From Psococerastis gibbosa (taxonomy: Eukaryota > Arthropoda > Insecta > Psocodea > Psocidae), in contig OZ020492.1 in the NCBI GenBank assembly GCA_963971405.1, forward strand, positions 17,824,204 through 17,888,203: a stretch of 64,000 nucleotides of DNA, given 5' to 3'. The first letter of the stretch is position 1, and every line of letters begins with the position of its first letter. Both the position numbers and the translations under genes were made by a program. Below are positions 11,780 to 24,215 of this stretch, piece after piece. The notes under the pieces are model-generated. The model was not told where the DNA came from and ran no database searches. It saw nothing but the letters and a program-made list of their open reading frames with translations.

Positions 11780-12420
11780 ATTTTTGGTGGACAATTGTTC
11801 ATGCCCTCTCATGCCATGGTGAATATATATAAAGCCATTTATGAGTCTCGGTTACAGTATGGTATGACTCTGTGGGGGTCTGCACCACAAGTCTGGCACA
11901 GACCTTTATATATAAGTCAAAAATGTGCAGTTAGATCTATATCGAAAAGCAACAGACTGCAACATACGCTACCGCTTTATAAGTCCCTAAATATACTTCC
12001 AGTAGCTTTACTGTACAGGAAAGTTATACTACAGTTATTTATATACCATATCATACCAGCCTTGGTACCACAGACAAGGAATCTTCCAACGAGAATGAAT
12101 ATCAACGGATGTCTCATATTACCCAAATTTACAAAGTCTCAAACAACAGCATCATTCTTGTACAAATCATATTACTACTATAACGAATTCATTAGTAGTT
12201 ACAATAAGTTTGCAAGGCCAAATACGAGCTATACACTAATGGCAATGTAACTAATACTAGTATTATATCATGATTGTATTAAAATGAATAATGTTTAAAC
12301 TGTACTCTGTAAGGTGTATCCCGCACACCTCTATGAAGGCATGGGAGCCCTAATTGTATTTTGTCTAATTATTGTATTTGTTGGAAATAAAGAATTGTTA
12401 TTATTATTATTATTATTTAT
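11780..12420 (+). pseudogene. LINE (jockey/CR1-like) 3' end: reverse transcriptase C-terminus and tail
   Basis: An open frame of about 151 codons ends at 12250. It contains YKAIYESRLQYGMTLWGSAP then QKCAVRSISK, the thumb/C-terminal region of non-LTR retrotransposon reverse transcriptases (Y..I..SRL.YG...WG, QK.A.R.I). The polymerase motifs lie upstream and are absent, so the copy is 5'-truncated. The 3' UTR carries GTATCCCGCACACCTCTATG and a GGAAATAAAGAA signal and ends in a (TTA)n tail near 12400, a typical 3' end for this group. A second copy of the same tail is at 14555-14700. Confidence 0.75.
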
Positions 12421-12939
12421 TTATTGTTGAAAAATTGGAATAAATATATATTTCAAATTACATGTACACTGAATGTAACAATGCAATATCATAGCCGCTA
12501 CTTGCAGCTTGCTCCCTTTCCCTTTATGAATGAAATGAACCTATAGCAAGAATTGGGGATATGAATGACCTTAGACGCGTAGGAACACAACTTGCCATTA
12601 ACTATAGATACAATGAGATAATTCAGTGTGTCCTTCGAAGCCCCGACTTAATGCATCTGTAAGAACAATACATTGGCTGATAGTCTTAAAGCAGGGGCAA
12701 GGCGGCAAGTGAAACATTTTTACAGCCCAATAACGGTCTAGACCTGAAGGCTGTCGGAGGATCTTCCGTCTTGCTTTTTACATGTATATATAATAATTTT
12801 AAATAATTTTTAAGTTTTAAATTTTTTTGTATTATACAAAAGAAAATTATTCTTTTTAAACAATTGTGTTTTGTGCCTGTGTGTAGTATAATAGTAATTT
12901 TAAACATTGTGACAATTTTTTTTGGAAATTAAATTAACA

Positions 12940-13000
12940 CCGGTCACTGGCGGATTCATAGGGGGGTAAATTTCTGTAAACAAGGGGCAGTAGAGTTTTA
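12940..13000. repeat. Fragment of a poly-G MITE
   Basis: CACTGGCGGATTCATAGGGGGG resembles the left end of the 180-bp element at 57622-57800; the right end is not found. Confidence 0.3.
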
Positions 13001-13390
13001 TCGCCATGATTCGGGTTGACATAGGCCCACTGGTAATTTTATCACTAGACTTCTTTTCTCGTACCTCAACCTTTCGGTTGATGGAACTGGAAGTTGCTGA
13101 CTACACTACACTACTCTAGCCAAAACACTATAACCCCATGTAACACTCTGGTGCCCTTTCCTTGAGGTTGAAGACAGCCCTCCCCCGTCCTGACCACGTG
13201 ACTACTCGTACCTTGACAGTAGTCAGGTCCTGACGGTTCCGCCTACATAATGTCACTGTGATGCAACATAGTCTATCAAATTATAGGCTAGCATACCTGA
13301 ACTTGCCATTGCGCTAAGCTACTGTGGAACATGGCCCCGTTGCATATTAGGAGGTAATTCACGTCAATATAATCAAATACCCAAAGAACA

Positions 13391-14265
13391 GGTCCGAGTT
13401 TACTCGAACATGCTTTCCAATTTATCAACATTAGTAGATCTTCTTCTTCTTCTTCAGCCAACGCCCATCCTTGGCTGGTAGGCCATTTGACGCACATTAG
13501 TAGTTAGAGAATATGAGTAATTTCATGGTAAATAATTTTCCAGTAATTAAATTTCCGTTATTTCGGGGGGGGGGGGGTTGTCCACCTGACGTCACTGGAA
13601 GTGAGATAAATTCTAGAAAGGTCAGACCAACACATTAATTACCACACAGCAATAATTGCAGGGCACGCAATGCATTTGAGCGCGAATTTTCTAACATTTT
13701 TTCAAAGGAGAATTTTTTGTGCAAAGTCAAATATTTTTTGGGAAAGCAACCTATCCGGTTTCGTTACTCAAAACATATCGATAGAAAGGTTTCGCAGAAA
13801 AAATATTTTTTAGTCATTTTTCATTAAAATTTAGTTATTTTTATTTTTTTACCCCTCGAAGCAAACTATCAAGTGGCAAGCGACCCCCCGCATTTTATCA
13901 ACATTAATAACAACTACAATGTATGCGAATTTAAAAGAAATCGTTGGAGCCGTTTTCGGGGAATAATTTTTTTAGACGTTTTTTTGAAAATAAAAACCCC
14001 CCAAATTGAGTTAGCCCCAAATAAAATAAAAATGGTCCCGAGGTATCATTTTTGTGAACCAACATGCCGAATTTCATCAAAATCAACCGAGTAGTTTGCC
14101 CGGAAATCAACGAACAGACAGACAGACAGACAGACAGACATTTCGTGAAAACCACTTTTTTGGGTTCTTGGGACCTTAAAACGTGTAAATCCATTGAAAT
14201 CTCGGAATCCAGAATTTCGACCGTCACAAAGCCTACCTTATACTACGTGTAAATTTGAAAGCAAT
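13391..14265 (+). mobile_element. TIR element family R3 (near full length, about 870 bp)
   Basis: Starts AACAGGTCCGAGTTTACTCG then CATGCTTTCCAATTTATC and ends ...GCCTACCTTATACTACGTGT. It contains a GACA microsatellite (14115-14139) and AAAACGTGTAAATCCATTGA. At least four copies occur in the window and none encodes a transposase. A CTTCTT run near 13439-13455 may be a small insertion. Confidence 0.75.
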
Positions 14266-14267
14266 AT

Positions 14268-14675
14268 ACAAAGGCTCATTCAGTAGTTTCATTCTTGTCC
14301 AATTCTTATTACTATTACAACGAATTTATTAGTAGTTACAAAAGCAAGACCAATTACGAGCATAAACAATTAAATTGATTTTGATATATTTATATATAAT
14401 GTACGCCAACTCCCGTTTCTATTCCAGTCAACTATCTTTAAAAATATGTGAAAACCCTTAACCCATTAAACCAAAAAATCGAACAATAGACAAAGGCAAA
14501 CTGTTGTAGACGGTACCTGGGCAACTCGTTGTCCAGCGCGCTTATATAGCAGTAGATTTATAACGTGTTGAACTGTACTTTGTAGGGTGTATCCCGCACG
14601 CCTCTATGAAGGCATGGGAGCCCTAATTGCATTTTGATGTACACTTGTATTTATTGGAAATAAAGAAATTTTTTA

Positions 14676-14700
<25 letters not shown>
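14268..14700 (+). pseudogene. Second LINE 3' end, interrupted by repeat R10
   Basis: 14268-14375 matches the C-terminal coding DNA at 12120-12235 (TCATTCTTGT, TATTACTA, AACGAATTTATTAGTAGTTA). 14555-14700 matches the 3' UTR and ends in (TTA)n. Between them lies 14408-14552, a near-identical copy of 425-569. The reading frame is broken. Confidence 0.7.
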
Positions 14701-14715
<15 letters not shown>

Positions 14716-14784
14716 TATCTATTATTATTATTATTATTGTTATAAATAAAAAACTGTTAGACCTGTTAGAAATAACCAGTACTA

Positions 14785-14955
14785 GTGAACCATGGGTCAT
14801 GACCCGCCCCCTAAATGAGTAAATTCATAAGATACCTAGTAAAAAAAAAAAAATTGAATAAAACTCAACTTTTCCGCAAAAAAATTACCTTTTAAACTTA
14901 CAAAAAACTTGTGACCCCCCCCCCCTAAATTTTCCGTTGAATCCGCCCTTGTTCC
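14785..14955. mobile_element. Short MITE family R5
   Basis: Shares GTCATGACC..CCCCTAAATGAGTAAATTCATAAGATAC and CTTGTGACCCCCC..TAAATTTTCCG with 32325-32475 and 57622-57800. It is about 170 bp and has no ORF. Confidence 0.65.
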
Positions 14956-15049
14956 AAGGTACCTATATAATTGTCTTAGGGTTCAATTACAGTGTTTTCC
15001 GTATTCTAAAGCACTGGATTAATCGAATAGACACATAATAATACACACT

Positions 15050-16550
15050 AACGGCATGGTATGCAACTATGGACATGAGTATGGACATGGGCGTATGGCG
15101 GGGGGGGGGGTGCGAAAGTTCGATTAAATCGATTGGTTTTCGCGGGTTTATTTGAAATGTTTTGGAGGATAAACATTAAAATCTTATTCATTATACATTG
15201 TATCTAGTTTAAATTCCCCGCCCTTTTTTCAAATTGTGTAAATTCATCAAGGGAACCCAATTCTATCGAGTGCTAACTCGTAAAACCCTAAGGGGGGGGG
15301 GGCCCGTCCCCGTCCCCCTGCACCTCTCTGGCTACACTCATGGGTACGGACTATTATAAGCCACACTTGGGCATTTGCCCAGTGGCGTGTTTTTTATAAA
15401 TGGTTGTTGTATTGTTTATTGTTGTATTGTATTGTATTACAAATGTATTCATTCATATTCATATAGCATATATATATTATATATTTATTTAGGCAATATA
15501 TTATATTTTGCAAGAAATTAGCCTAAATAAATAAATAAAATCACAAAAGCAATTAATACGGTACGTATTGTTTGCAATAGTGTCTACGCGTTTAACACTT
15601 CCCACGAATTTGTAATTATTGTCGCCAATACTAAACACAAAATAGGCACGTCTTGTTTTATGATTCTGTTGACAAATGGCGATTGAAAAAAGCTTCTATT
15701 CATGTCACATGTTATGTTGGGGCTTAAATAGAATTATTTAATCTTATTTCCGGGGTAAGTTATTCTGTAAACAACATAGTTAGCCTACGATTGCTGAACA
15801 GGCAAAATTACTGGTAGTTAAGAAGAACACAACAAAACAGCCCCGTTAATAGATTGTCATAAGGAATAAGTGTACCGTAAAGCAGGCTGCATTTCAGTGT
15901 CCATCTTCAGGTATGTTCGGGCATGTATATTCACCCTTATTTTCGTATTTTCCTGTCTCATATTTCTCATTGGTATTAAACCCAAAGTATAATGCGGCCT
16001 ATAATTATGATTAATTGATTGATTGATTGATTGATGTTTAAATTTATAGCATTAGACCTATGTACCTAGACTTCTGCTCAAGAGGCTACCTCTTCAGAAC
16101 ATGACATCCGAAAAAACCGGACACTGTCAGACGTGAGACTCGAACGTAGATCTATGCATTAAATGGCATAAATCGTGGGGTTCAGGGCCCCGCAGTGTCC
16201 GGTTTTTCCTTCAGTCTCTATTTTCGGATATTAAGAACTTTTAAAGCTATTAGTGATTCATTACTTCATGCAGAGAATCTGACTCATGAAGAAACAAGTT
16301 GAGCATTTCTGCCGGTGAGTTAGACTAGGTGAAACAGAGAAATCCCATGTAGCAGACCATACTTGAACTTAAGACCATAAAATCAAATGGGGCAAAGCAA
16401 GGATCATTCTTAGGAAGACAGGTTTCAGGCAATGGAAGCTAAAAGATGTCATGGCCCTGAATGTTGATCCCATAAGCCAGTGTGACATTAGACACATTGC
16501 CATTAATTAGGGAAAAAGTGAAGTTCAAGTAGAAGTTTCAAACTAGTATA
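15050..16550. other. No gene seen; poly-G repeats and a short palindrome
   Basis: 15095-15310 holds poly-G tracts in a degraded MITE related to 56575-56800. 15455-15530 is a palindromic AT stretch (TTTATTTAGGCAATATATTATA against its near-inverse). 16013-16034 is (TTGA)n. 16110-16210 contains AAAAACCGGACACTG against CAGTGTCCGGTTTTTCC, inverted, spanning about 95 bp, probably a small foldback element. Confidence 0.4.
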
Positions 16551-16559
16551 CATTGGCGA

Positions 16560-17130
16560 GTGGCGTGGTCGAGTGGTTAGTGAGCTTGCATTTCCATCAG
16601 GAGAACGGTATTTCGAACCCTCAAGGGGATCGAATTTACTCAATAAATCAGAAACCATTATTCCTTTATCAGGACTAATATTGATTTATTATTTATTGAA
16701 AGACTTTTTATGGACCCAAGCCTACATAGGTCCCTTGTTCAATGCCAACGACCTCATGGATTTCAGAAATTATTTGAATTGTTTCCGTGTGAATTTTTGG
16801 CCATTGGCAAACTGGTATATGTTCTCGATGTCAACCTACACCGGCTACAAGCGATAATGGACAAGCTGAGACAAACTTACCGTTGATGCAATGAAACAGG
16901 CGAAAGCATGACTTAATCAAGTACCAAGGCCGTAGCCAAGGGGGTTCATGGGGGTTCAAACCCCCCCCCCCCCCCGATATGAAATTGCTTGACAATAGAT
17001 AGAATCGGATTTTAAGAGGAAAAATAAAAACCACTATGTAATACCCAATGAAGTGTCTAACCCTCCCCCCCCCCCATCATGGCTACGGCCTTGAAAAGTA
17101 CAGATACGAGTCAGGACTAAGTATGGTGGT
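16560..17130 (+). repeat. tRNA-like SINE head plus family F, with a nested MITE
   Basis: 16565-16640 reads GTGGTCGAGTGGTTAGTGAG and then ATTTCGAACCCTCAAGG, A-box- and B-box-like; a minus copy lies at 50600-50725. Family F follows to about 17130. It is interrupted at 16925-17093 by an inverted-repeat element. Confidence 0.6.
16925..17093. mobile_element. Small MITE with CAAGGCCGTAGCC termini
   Basis: Left end CAAGGCCGTAGCC, right end GGCTACGGCCTTG (perfect 13-bp inverted repeat). Flanks TCAAGTAC and AAAAGTAC match at 6 of 8 positions, consistent with an aged 8-bp duplication. The interior has poly-C runs on both sides. Confidence 0.75.
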
Positions 17131-17299
17131 GGGAGAAGCACCCACTCCCGAAACGCCGCCCTTCCCCAGACAATGTGCTCCGCCCTAATTTTTCGATAAC
17201 TGTGAGGCCCCTCCCCTTTCCGATGACTATTTTCACACCAATGTAAGTCCAACTAACCCTTCATTAAATAATATGAAATATTAGCCTTCGTCAATAGAT

Positions 17300-18480
17300 T
17301 TCAGCAATATATAATAATAATAATAACAGGTTCTTTATTGTACTAGGCTCCCCTAGCGGAGCCCTTCGGGCCCTTTCTTACACTCAACTAGAGGGCTAGC
17401 TAAATAGTGTTACAAAGGTACAATATTATTATTAATATAACACTAAAGTGCAGAGACATTCACACATTCATTCACACATAATTCTACTCTGTGGACTACA
17501 AGTTGTAATGTCCAATTAGTTAATTCTTGCAAAGCTTTCTTTGCTCTTTAGTGCTGACGGGCGAACCGAAGAAGCTCAGCTGTGCACAAGAAGCGGGATG
17601 CTTACGGTACATTGTGGCCTTCCATGGGAGAAAGGACTTAGGCACCGTCCTCGTCTAACCGCTATTCATAATAATTGGCCCTTCCAATATGCCATGCTAT
17701 TGTTAACGTGGTACACTTCAAAAGTTAATATCTACGTACACTATTTCTTAAGGCTACACTTGAGAAGGAGTTAGGTATTTGATATTATCTCTATTTGCCT
17801 CTCTCTCTCTCTCTTTTCTCTCTCTCTCTGTATTTGATATTAAATTAATGAATTTTTAAATTGTAAAATAAAATACTAATTAAAAAAAACATTGAAGAAA
17901 TCTACAAGCCCTTATGGGACAGAAGGGATGCTTTAATATCAGTTCCTTGAATGCGAGCTTACCTCCGGCGGAAGACGTGATATGGTTGTAGAGTTGGGGG
18001 TACAAGTGATATTTTTTGCGTTTTAGAGTTAAGTGCACCATGCTGTTACTCTAGCTGCTCTTTATCCTAAAATACAACTGGAACGTTGGGATCAATGAAT
18101 GAATAAACGACTTTATTGCAATCCAAATGGCGAACAATAAAACTATAGTCTTTTTTTCATGTTAACCATAACTTAATAACAGTATACATAGTAAAATATA
18201 ACTTAAATTATCGTATATGGAATATAAAAAGGGGGGAAAGAAGGTAAAAAAGGAGATGTATAGGGGGGGGGGGGAGTCTGTCATTTAGACTTTTGAATTC
18301 ATGCGGAATTGATACACTTTCAATTGAGTTACAAAATGTTGCCTCATTATCTCGAATGTTTGTTTTTGTAACTTACACCCCTTGGTCTCTAGTCGCTTCA
18401 ATTAACAGAAGCTTCTATTTTAAGCAATAATAAAACAAATGTTTTATTTCACAGTTGGGGTTAATCACCGCTTTTTAGCC
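17300..18480. other. No gene seen; SINE 3' parts
   Basis: 17325-17400 contains GCCCTTCGGGCCCTTTCTTACACTCAACTAG, the 3' part of an R2-like element. 17800-17830 is a CT microsatellite. 18095-18200 carries the TTTATTGCAA...AACAATAAAACTATAGTC repeat also seen near 36345-36400 and, inverted, near 24480-24600. 18262-18275 is poly-G. Confidence 0.4.
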
Positions 18481-18737
18481 CAAATTATACATTCCCAACT
18501 AATATTGTTCTTCAAATGTGTATCGGTCATTATATTTACCACACAGCACCTAACTACACAAGTATTTGTAAATGTAATCATTTAAATCATGTTTTCGAAA
18601 CTAATACATTGAAGATACCTGCATACCGCACCTCAGCTAGGAGCTGTAAGTTCTATAGTATAGGATGGTTTTTAAAAATTAATAGCTCAGAAGCAATTAT
18701 ATTTATATGTATCGTAAAAAGATGTAATAAACTAGGG

Positions 18738-19050
18738 CAGGGGTCCCCAAACTGTGGTCCATGGACCACAGGTGGTCCACAGACATATATCAGGTGGTCC
18801 ACGGATCAAAGTAAGAAATAAGAATAAAAAATCAGCTGAGACGTTGAAAATTTGAAGTAAAATATAATAAGGCTTGGCACTGAAAATCTAAAATCCAACC
18901 GATACCAGTCTTAAACATTTAATGAAATATTAGCATGTAGGCGCAAATCATCCTAGAATTTAATAATTTTCCTGTCGCAGCTGTGGTGGTCCACGGAAAA
19001 TCATAAAATAATCTAGTGGTCCATGGACAAAAAAGGTTGGGAACCACTTC
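18738..19050. mobile_element. hAT-like MITE rich in GGTCCACGG motifs
   Basis: The left end CAGGGGTCCCCAAACTGTGG and the right end GGTTGGGAACCACTTC are inverted copies of the widespread hAT terminal type (CAG.GGT.CCCAA). GGTCCA(C/T)GGA recurs inside at both ends. I could not find a matching 8-bp duplication. Confidence 0.65.
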
Positions 19051-19156
19051 AGTAGTGTGTAAGCGTAGGTTAGGGTACAGCTATAGGGTAGCATATTTAG
19101 AGGATTTAGAGGACAATAGAGGATTTAGAGGACAGTAGAGGATTTAGAGGAAACGT

Positions 19157-19265
19157 TTTTTTTTTTTTACAAAAAAAGTAATCGCATACAAACAATTTAA
19201 TGAATGTATCCGATTGACCTCTTCAGTCGCCTCACACGCACAAGTGCAAGCACGTTACCACATGT
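19157..19265 (-). repeat. SINE-like repeat R1, internally deleted
   Basis: Carries AATCGCATACAAACAATTTAATGAATGTAT and GCACAAGTGCAAGCACGTTACCAC but lacks the middle GGAGACGTGTCG segment. Confidence 0.65.
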
Positions 19266-19420
19266 CAGTTGTCGGGCTTGTAGTTGAATGGTTAAGACGA
19301 TTCTCCGGATAGGCGTAGATCGTGGGTTCGAATCCCGCCATGTGAAGTTTTTTCCAAGTACTTTAATATATTTTATAGCGATCTTTCAACAAAAGTTAGT
19401 TTCAGTCAATGTTATACACT
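19266..19420 (+). repeat. tRNA-derived SINE R9
   Basis: Begins GTCGGGCTTGTAGTTGAATGG and has ATCGTGGGTTCGAATCCCGCC, close to the tRNA-like head at 51327-51398. Base changes break several stem pairs. Confidence 0.6.
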
Positions 19421-19633
19421 GCAATGATATTCACTAGGGTGTATTCCCATTATTCCCAACATCGTTTTTAAAGTCATGGTAATAGAATTCAACGGTTGTT
19501 GAACGTCACCACCATGTATTGGAATAGGGCGGCGTGAAATATCACCTCCTCAAGACTTTACAAACGAACGTGGAATCCGGGCTAAGCTTGCTCGCCTGGA
19601 GGCACTTAAAAAACTTCGCGGATCCATTTCTAA

Positions 19634-20492
19634 AGAACCGGTCCGAGTTTACTCGAACATGCTTTCCAATTTATCAATTAGTAGACAGAGAAAATGAGTA
19701 AATTCATGGTAAATCATTTTCCTATGGTTAAATTTCGGATATCTCGGAGGGGGGGGGGGTGTTTCCACCTGATGTCACTGGAGGTGACGTTAATTCTAGA
19801 TAGGTCAGACGAACACATTACCACACAATAATAATGGCAGGGCACGCAATGCATTTGAGCGTGAATTTTCTTTCATTTTTTCAAATATTTTTTTGAACAA
19901 AACCAAATAGTTTTTTGGAAAAACAACCTATACGGTTTCGTTACACAATTTAACACCTAAAACATGCCTGAAGGTAGAAATCATCGATAGAAAGGTTTCA
20001 CAAAAAAATTATTTTTTAGTCATTTGTTATTAAAATTTAGTTATTTTTATTTTATTACCCCTACAAGCAAACTATCAAGGAGCAAGCGGTCCTCCGCATT
20101 TTATTAACATTATTAACGACTACAATATATGTGAATTTAAAAGAAATCGTTGCAGCCAATTTTGAGAAATAATTTTTTATGCATTTTTTTTTAGTTTTTT
20201 GAGAACAACCCCCCCCCCCCCAATTGAGTTAGTCCAAAATAAAACAAATTGTGAAATGATTTTTGTTAACCGACATGCCAAATTTCATCAAAATCGACCG
20301 AGTAGTTTACCTAGAAATCGATGAACAGACAGAGCGACAGACAGAACGACAGACAGACAGACAGACATTTCGTAAAAAACACTTTTTTGGGTTCCTGGGA
20401 CCTCAAAACGTGTAGTTCCGTTGAAATCTCCGAATCGAAAATTTCGACCATCACAAAGCTTTCCTTATACTGCGTAAAAATTGGAAAGCAAT
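19634..20492 (+). mobile_element. TIR element family R3 (near full length)
   Basis: Starts AAGAACCGGTCCGAGTTTAC and ends CTTATACTGCGTAAAAATTGGAAAGCAA. The inner order matches 13391-14265, with a longer GACA stretch (20325-20370). Confidence 0.75.
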
Positions 20493-20494
20493 GA

Positions 20495-20985
20495 AAAGCT
20501 GTGGCACCACCATTTTCAGTGTCTAGTTTTGTTGAGGACTGGTGTAGGGGAACATCTCTCTTTAGGACTGCTCAATTTCAGATGTTGTGGTCAGCAAGAG
20601 GTTCGGCAGCCACGTTTTTCCCTACCAGTGTTGGCAGGGTGCCAATTACAGCTGAGCGGAAAATGTTTCTTTTTATTTCAAGTTCTAGACTTTTCATTAC
20701 GTTGTCCAGCTCTCTGACAGCTGCACCATTGCCGTGGGCACCATATGTACATGTACGACTGTTCTAATCTAAACGTATTCTAAATTGCCGGGCCATCTCT
20801 TTGTGAAGCTTTGCAGCTATCTTCCTCATTACCCTCCCGGGTACATGCAGCTCCTGGTTAATAATCTGATTAGCTGCGCTGCATCCTCCCTTTCTTCTTT
20901 CACCGGAAGATCAGCCGATCTGCTACGGCAATTTGTACCTAACTCTGACAGTCATCACGTTTTCAACTAATTTCTCTCCAAAACC
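20495..20985 (-). pseudogene. Decayed minus-strand coding DNA of unknown origin
   Basis: GC is higher than in the surroundings. Minus-strand readings show AAVRELDNVMKSLELEIKRN (about 20660-20735) and NQIINQELHVPGRVMRKIAA (about 20815-20875), protein-like but in broken frames. I recognise no family; a retrotransposon or old pseudogene is likely. Confidence 0.3.
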
Positions 20986-21455
20986 TTCCGCATGATTTCA
21001 CGTTTTTTATGGTTGAAAATCACGTTCTCTCCTTGCAGCTCCTGCCCAATTTTAACACTTTAATATTTAAATTAGTCCAAAAGTCAAACATTGTTTAATA
21101 ATAATCAAAACTTCCTGCACCCTATATCCTAACCAAAAAACCAAATCGTAATCCAAATCAAAAAGCAATACACATGCTGGTCTGATGAGAGTTGGTGATC
21201 GTGTGGGTCGTGGGACGGTTGTCTTCGCAATGGTTAGACGTACCTGGACCATAGCGCAACGAAAAAGGACTTGGTTCAAGTACCTGAGCAAAGAAGGATG
21301 CCACCTGAAAAGGGTCGAATTCCTGCAAGATCCCAGCCCTTCATTATTGAGAAAGGCATTGAGAAACAATTATAATAAATAATTATTAAGTAAATAAATA
21401 TTCTTTTATTAAGGCATGAGGTGAGAGCACAACTAACACCTTGTGTAAAATTGCG

Positions 21456-21734
21456 TCATGAGAAACAGAACAATACATTTAAAAAAAAAATTGCCGCCTT
21501 ACAAATTACAACTAGGCCTAAGCACAACTGAATATGTAAGCACAATACGGAACAACTATCTACTCGGATTTTAGGACAATGAACTGTAAATTGTTTTCTA
21601 TACTTCGTCAATGGTGTAAAATACATTTTATTTTTTATTATTAATGTTAATTTTTCAAAAGTAAGACATTTTAAGTTATTTGGCAGCTGATTATAAAATT
21701 GAATCGCCAGGTTTACTGGGGCTTTCGCATACAT
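21456..21734 (-). pseudogene. LINE ORF2 C-terminal remnant
   Basis: Minus-strand reading contains AKAPVNLAIQFYNQLPNNLK, the ...A..FYN.LP..(I/L)K pattern of CR1/jockey C-termini, as at 5815-6000. No catalytic motif is left. Confidence 0.45.
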
Positions 21735-21839
21735 TGTTTTTCTTTATTGGTTTACTGCTAAGTCCAATGTTCTTCTAGTATTATAATTATGTCTATTCTT
21801 ATTTAATCCTTGTTAAATTATTAGTAATACTCAGTGGGG

Positions 21840-23060
21840 GGGGGGGGACATTTGGCTAGAATTGCTAGAAGGCTTAAGTGTAGGCGCAAGAACGTGCCCC
21901 AAAATAGGAAAAAGAAAAAACAATAACAATGTTTTCCTCTAAAGTAGGAAGCATGAAATCGGGAATCAAGCAATTGAAGAACATTTGTCATATTTTAGAC
22001 ATTTTTCACACATAATTAATGACCTTTTGTCATTCACTCGACTGAGTGAGTATGCTCTTTTGTGTATTTTTTTTTAGTTTTAGTAAGCTTACGGTAGGAT
22101 GCATTAAAAACCGTGGCATCACGTCTAGCCACTTAAATAGTCGCCAATCCATGAGCAAAAATGAAGGGTTTCCTTTCTTCTGCTAAAGTCCCAATTTGTT
22201 TTGGTTCGTGATTGGACATAGTTCGCCAAGGACTAACATGAGTTGTCGAGATTCTCCCTTAAGGTCAAATAGGCTCAGGTCTAATTGTACGAATGACTTC
22301 AAAACCCAATGTTTCGAACTTTTGATTGGTTGAGCCCTTGATTTGAAAGATCTGATTGGTCGAGTTCAAAAATTTTCCCAAACGAATGTTGTCCATTAGG
22401 AGGATTTGACGCAATAAATTCTTTGTAGAAGACGAGCTATGAACTGAACAGTCGAGAGTCGAGGAGTCCTCAATTGGATTCAGCCCAGAATTTAATACAC
22501 TTTTTATTTTTATTTTATTTGGCACTTTTTAGACTTGTAGCAGTCCTATAATTCTATCGTAATTTCAGCTGTTTTCCTGACTGACAGCTCAGTTTTGAAA
22601 ACATGGCTTGTTCCCGGTGGGATATCACGACCATTTTGAAAAACCTAACTTAACAATTTTTCTTTGATAAGTTGTTTCGGCATTATTTTCTGTATTTGAA
22701 ATAAAAACTAAAATATAATGTTGTATTTTATACTTATAATTTTATCAATTTATTGATTTTTCTTCATACTGTAATGACGAATCAAAATGCAACAGTTCAT
22801 TTCAGTCTTAATGAGTGAACGGACACGTATAATAGTTTATTAGTTACCATTTTAATAAGCCCAGGCTATGCGAAGTCATGCTGATCCATTTCTCAATTAG
22901 GGCACGAAGTTACAATGACTGATAGCCTGATCTTGTTACCTAAATAATGATTAATTAGGCTATGTTTTCACAACTATATAACTGACATACATATATGTCA
23001 GTCATCTTTGAAACCTAGAACCACGTGAATGCTGTTTAATAACAGCTCAACCACTATTTA
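21840..23060. other. No gene seen
   Basis: A poly-G run at 21836-21848, then unique-looking AT-rich DNA. 22265-22525 has an 86-codon minus-strand ORF without known domains. CATATATGTCAGT at 22990 is a local palindrome. Confidence 0.4.
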
Positions 23061-23077
23061 CAAACAAAGCTGACAGG

Positions 23078-23809
23078 CAGTGGCGCAGCCAAGGGGGGGT
23101 CAGTGGGGTCAGGACCCTCCCCCCCCCCCAAATTTAGCGAAACAGAATATTTTTTAGATATTTATTCAAAAAAAATCCCCGGGAAGACCCCGGTCCCCCT
23201 GTTTCCAGTTTTGTTAATAATGTTATCGTCTGCAAAATCAAATTTTTTTTGCCGACAAACTATTTCAGGCCTATTTTTTTTTTAAAAAAACCTTCCCCAC
23301 GGTAGCCCCCGGGCCCCCCTTAATGTTGGCTGCTGTAATATTCTTCATATGTAAAATATGAGCATAACTGCTTTCAAAGTGCATAAATTCCACTATTTTG
23401 GGCCTATTCTTTTTCAAAACAATTCCCCCAGGGGAGACCCCCTTTCTTGCAGTAGGTCTACTATTCTTCGGCTGTAAAACCTAATCATTATTAGAATCGA
23501 ATATAAGACGTATATACATCAAAATGTGTAAAAATCCACAATTTCAGGCCTATTTTTTTCAAAAACCTTCCACGGGGGAGACCCCCGAGCCCCCCTTCAG
23601 CCCCCCAACCTCTCGGGTGGGGAAATTAAGATCATGCCCCTAATTAGAAGATGCCTACGTCCATGTGGACGGATTTCCTATGTTTCTACTATTTTACGAA
23701 AATCAAACACCACCCCATTCGAAAACCTATCGTAAACGGGCAAACTGTATGTATTGATGTTGCATGAAAACTGGAGCCCCACAAAAAAAAAAATCTGGCT
23801 ACGCCACTG
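23078..23809. mobile_element. hAT-like non-autonomous transposon (732 bp)
   Basis: Ends CAGTGGCGCAGCCA and TGGCTACGCCACTG are inverted and the element is flanked by a perfect 8-bp duplication CTGACAGG (23070-23077, 23810-23817). The interior repeats the GGGGGAGACCCCCGGGCCCCC / AAAATCCACAATTTCAGGCC motif four times, at about 110-150 bp spacing. No transposase frame is visible. Confidence 0.9.
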
Positions 23810-24024
23810 CTGACAGGGTCTGAATTATGTTAGAAAATTTGAGAGCTAATTTTTGCAATAGTACGTATATATTAGCGTCAGCTCAATAGCTCTCATCTAT
23901 AAAAGAGAATGTCCCAAAATTCGCTCATACATTTGGAAAATAAAGAAAATTTTCTTCATTCTTTATGAATTGAGAAGAAAGCTAAGGGATCTTCAAAGTA
24001 GGCCTATTGCTTAAGCAAATTTAG

Positions 24025-24215
24025 TTTTTGAACTCCGACTTCGCAGTTGTTGGTTCGAGTTCCACACTGGCTACATTTTCTGGCCATGCTTCGGAGGGCA
24101 TGTAAAGCAGGCGGTCTCTGGCCTTTCTAGTTGAGTGTAAGAGAGGGCTTTGTAGCCCTAACTCCTCTAGGTTGGCTTAGTAATAGAAAAAATAAAAAGT
24201 CTTTATTTATTTATT
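24025..24215 (+). repeat. tRNA-headed SINE R2
   Basis: GTTGGTTCGAGTTCCACACTGG, ATGCTTCGGAGGGCATGTAA and GAGTGTAAGAGAGGGCTTTG followed by an A tail and (TTTA)n. Confidence 0.75.

Noticed and set aside
13931..14252. Overlapping ORFs on both strands with TDRQTDRQTDR / SVCLSVCL
   Set aside because: Products of the GACA microsatellite inside repeat family R3.
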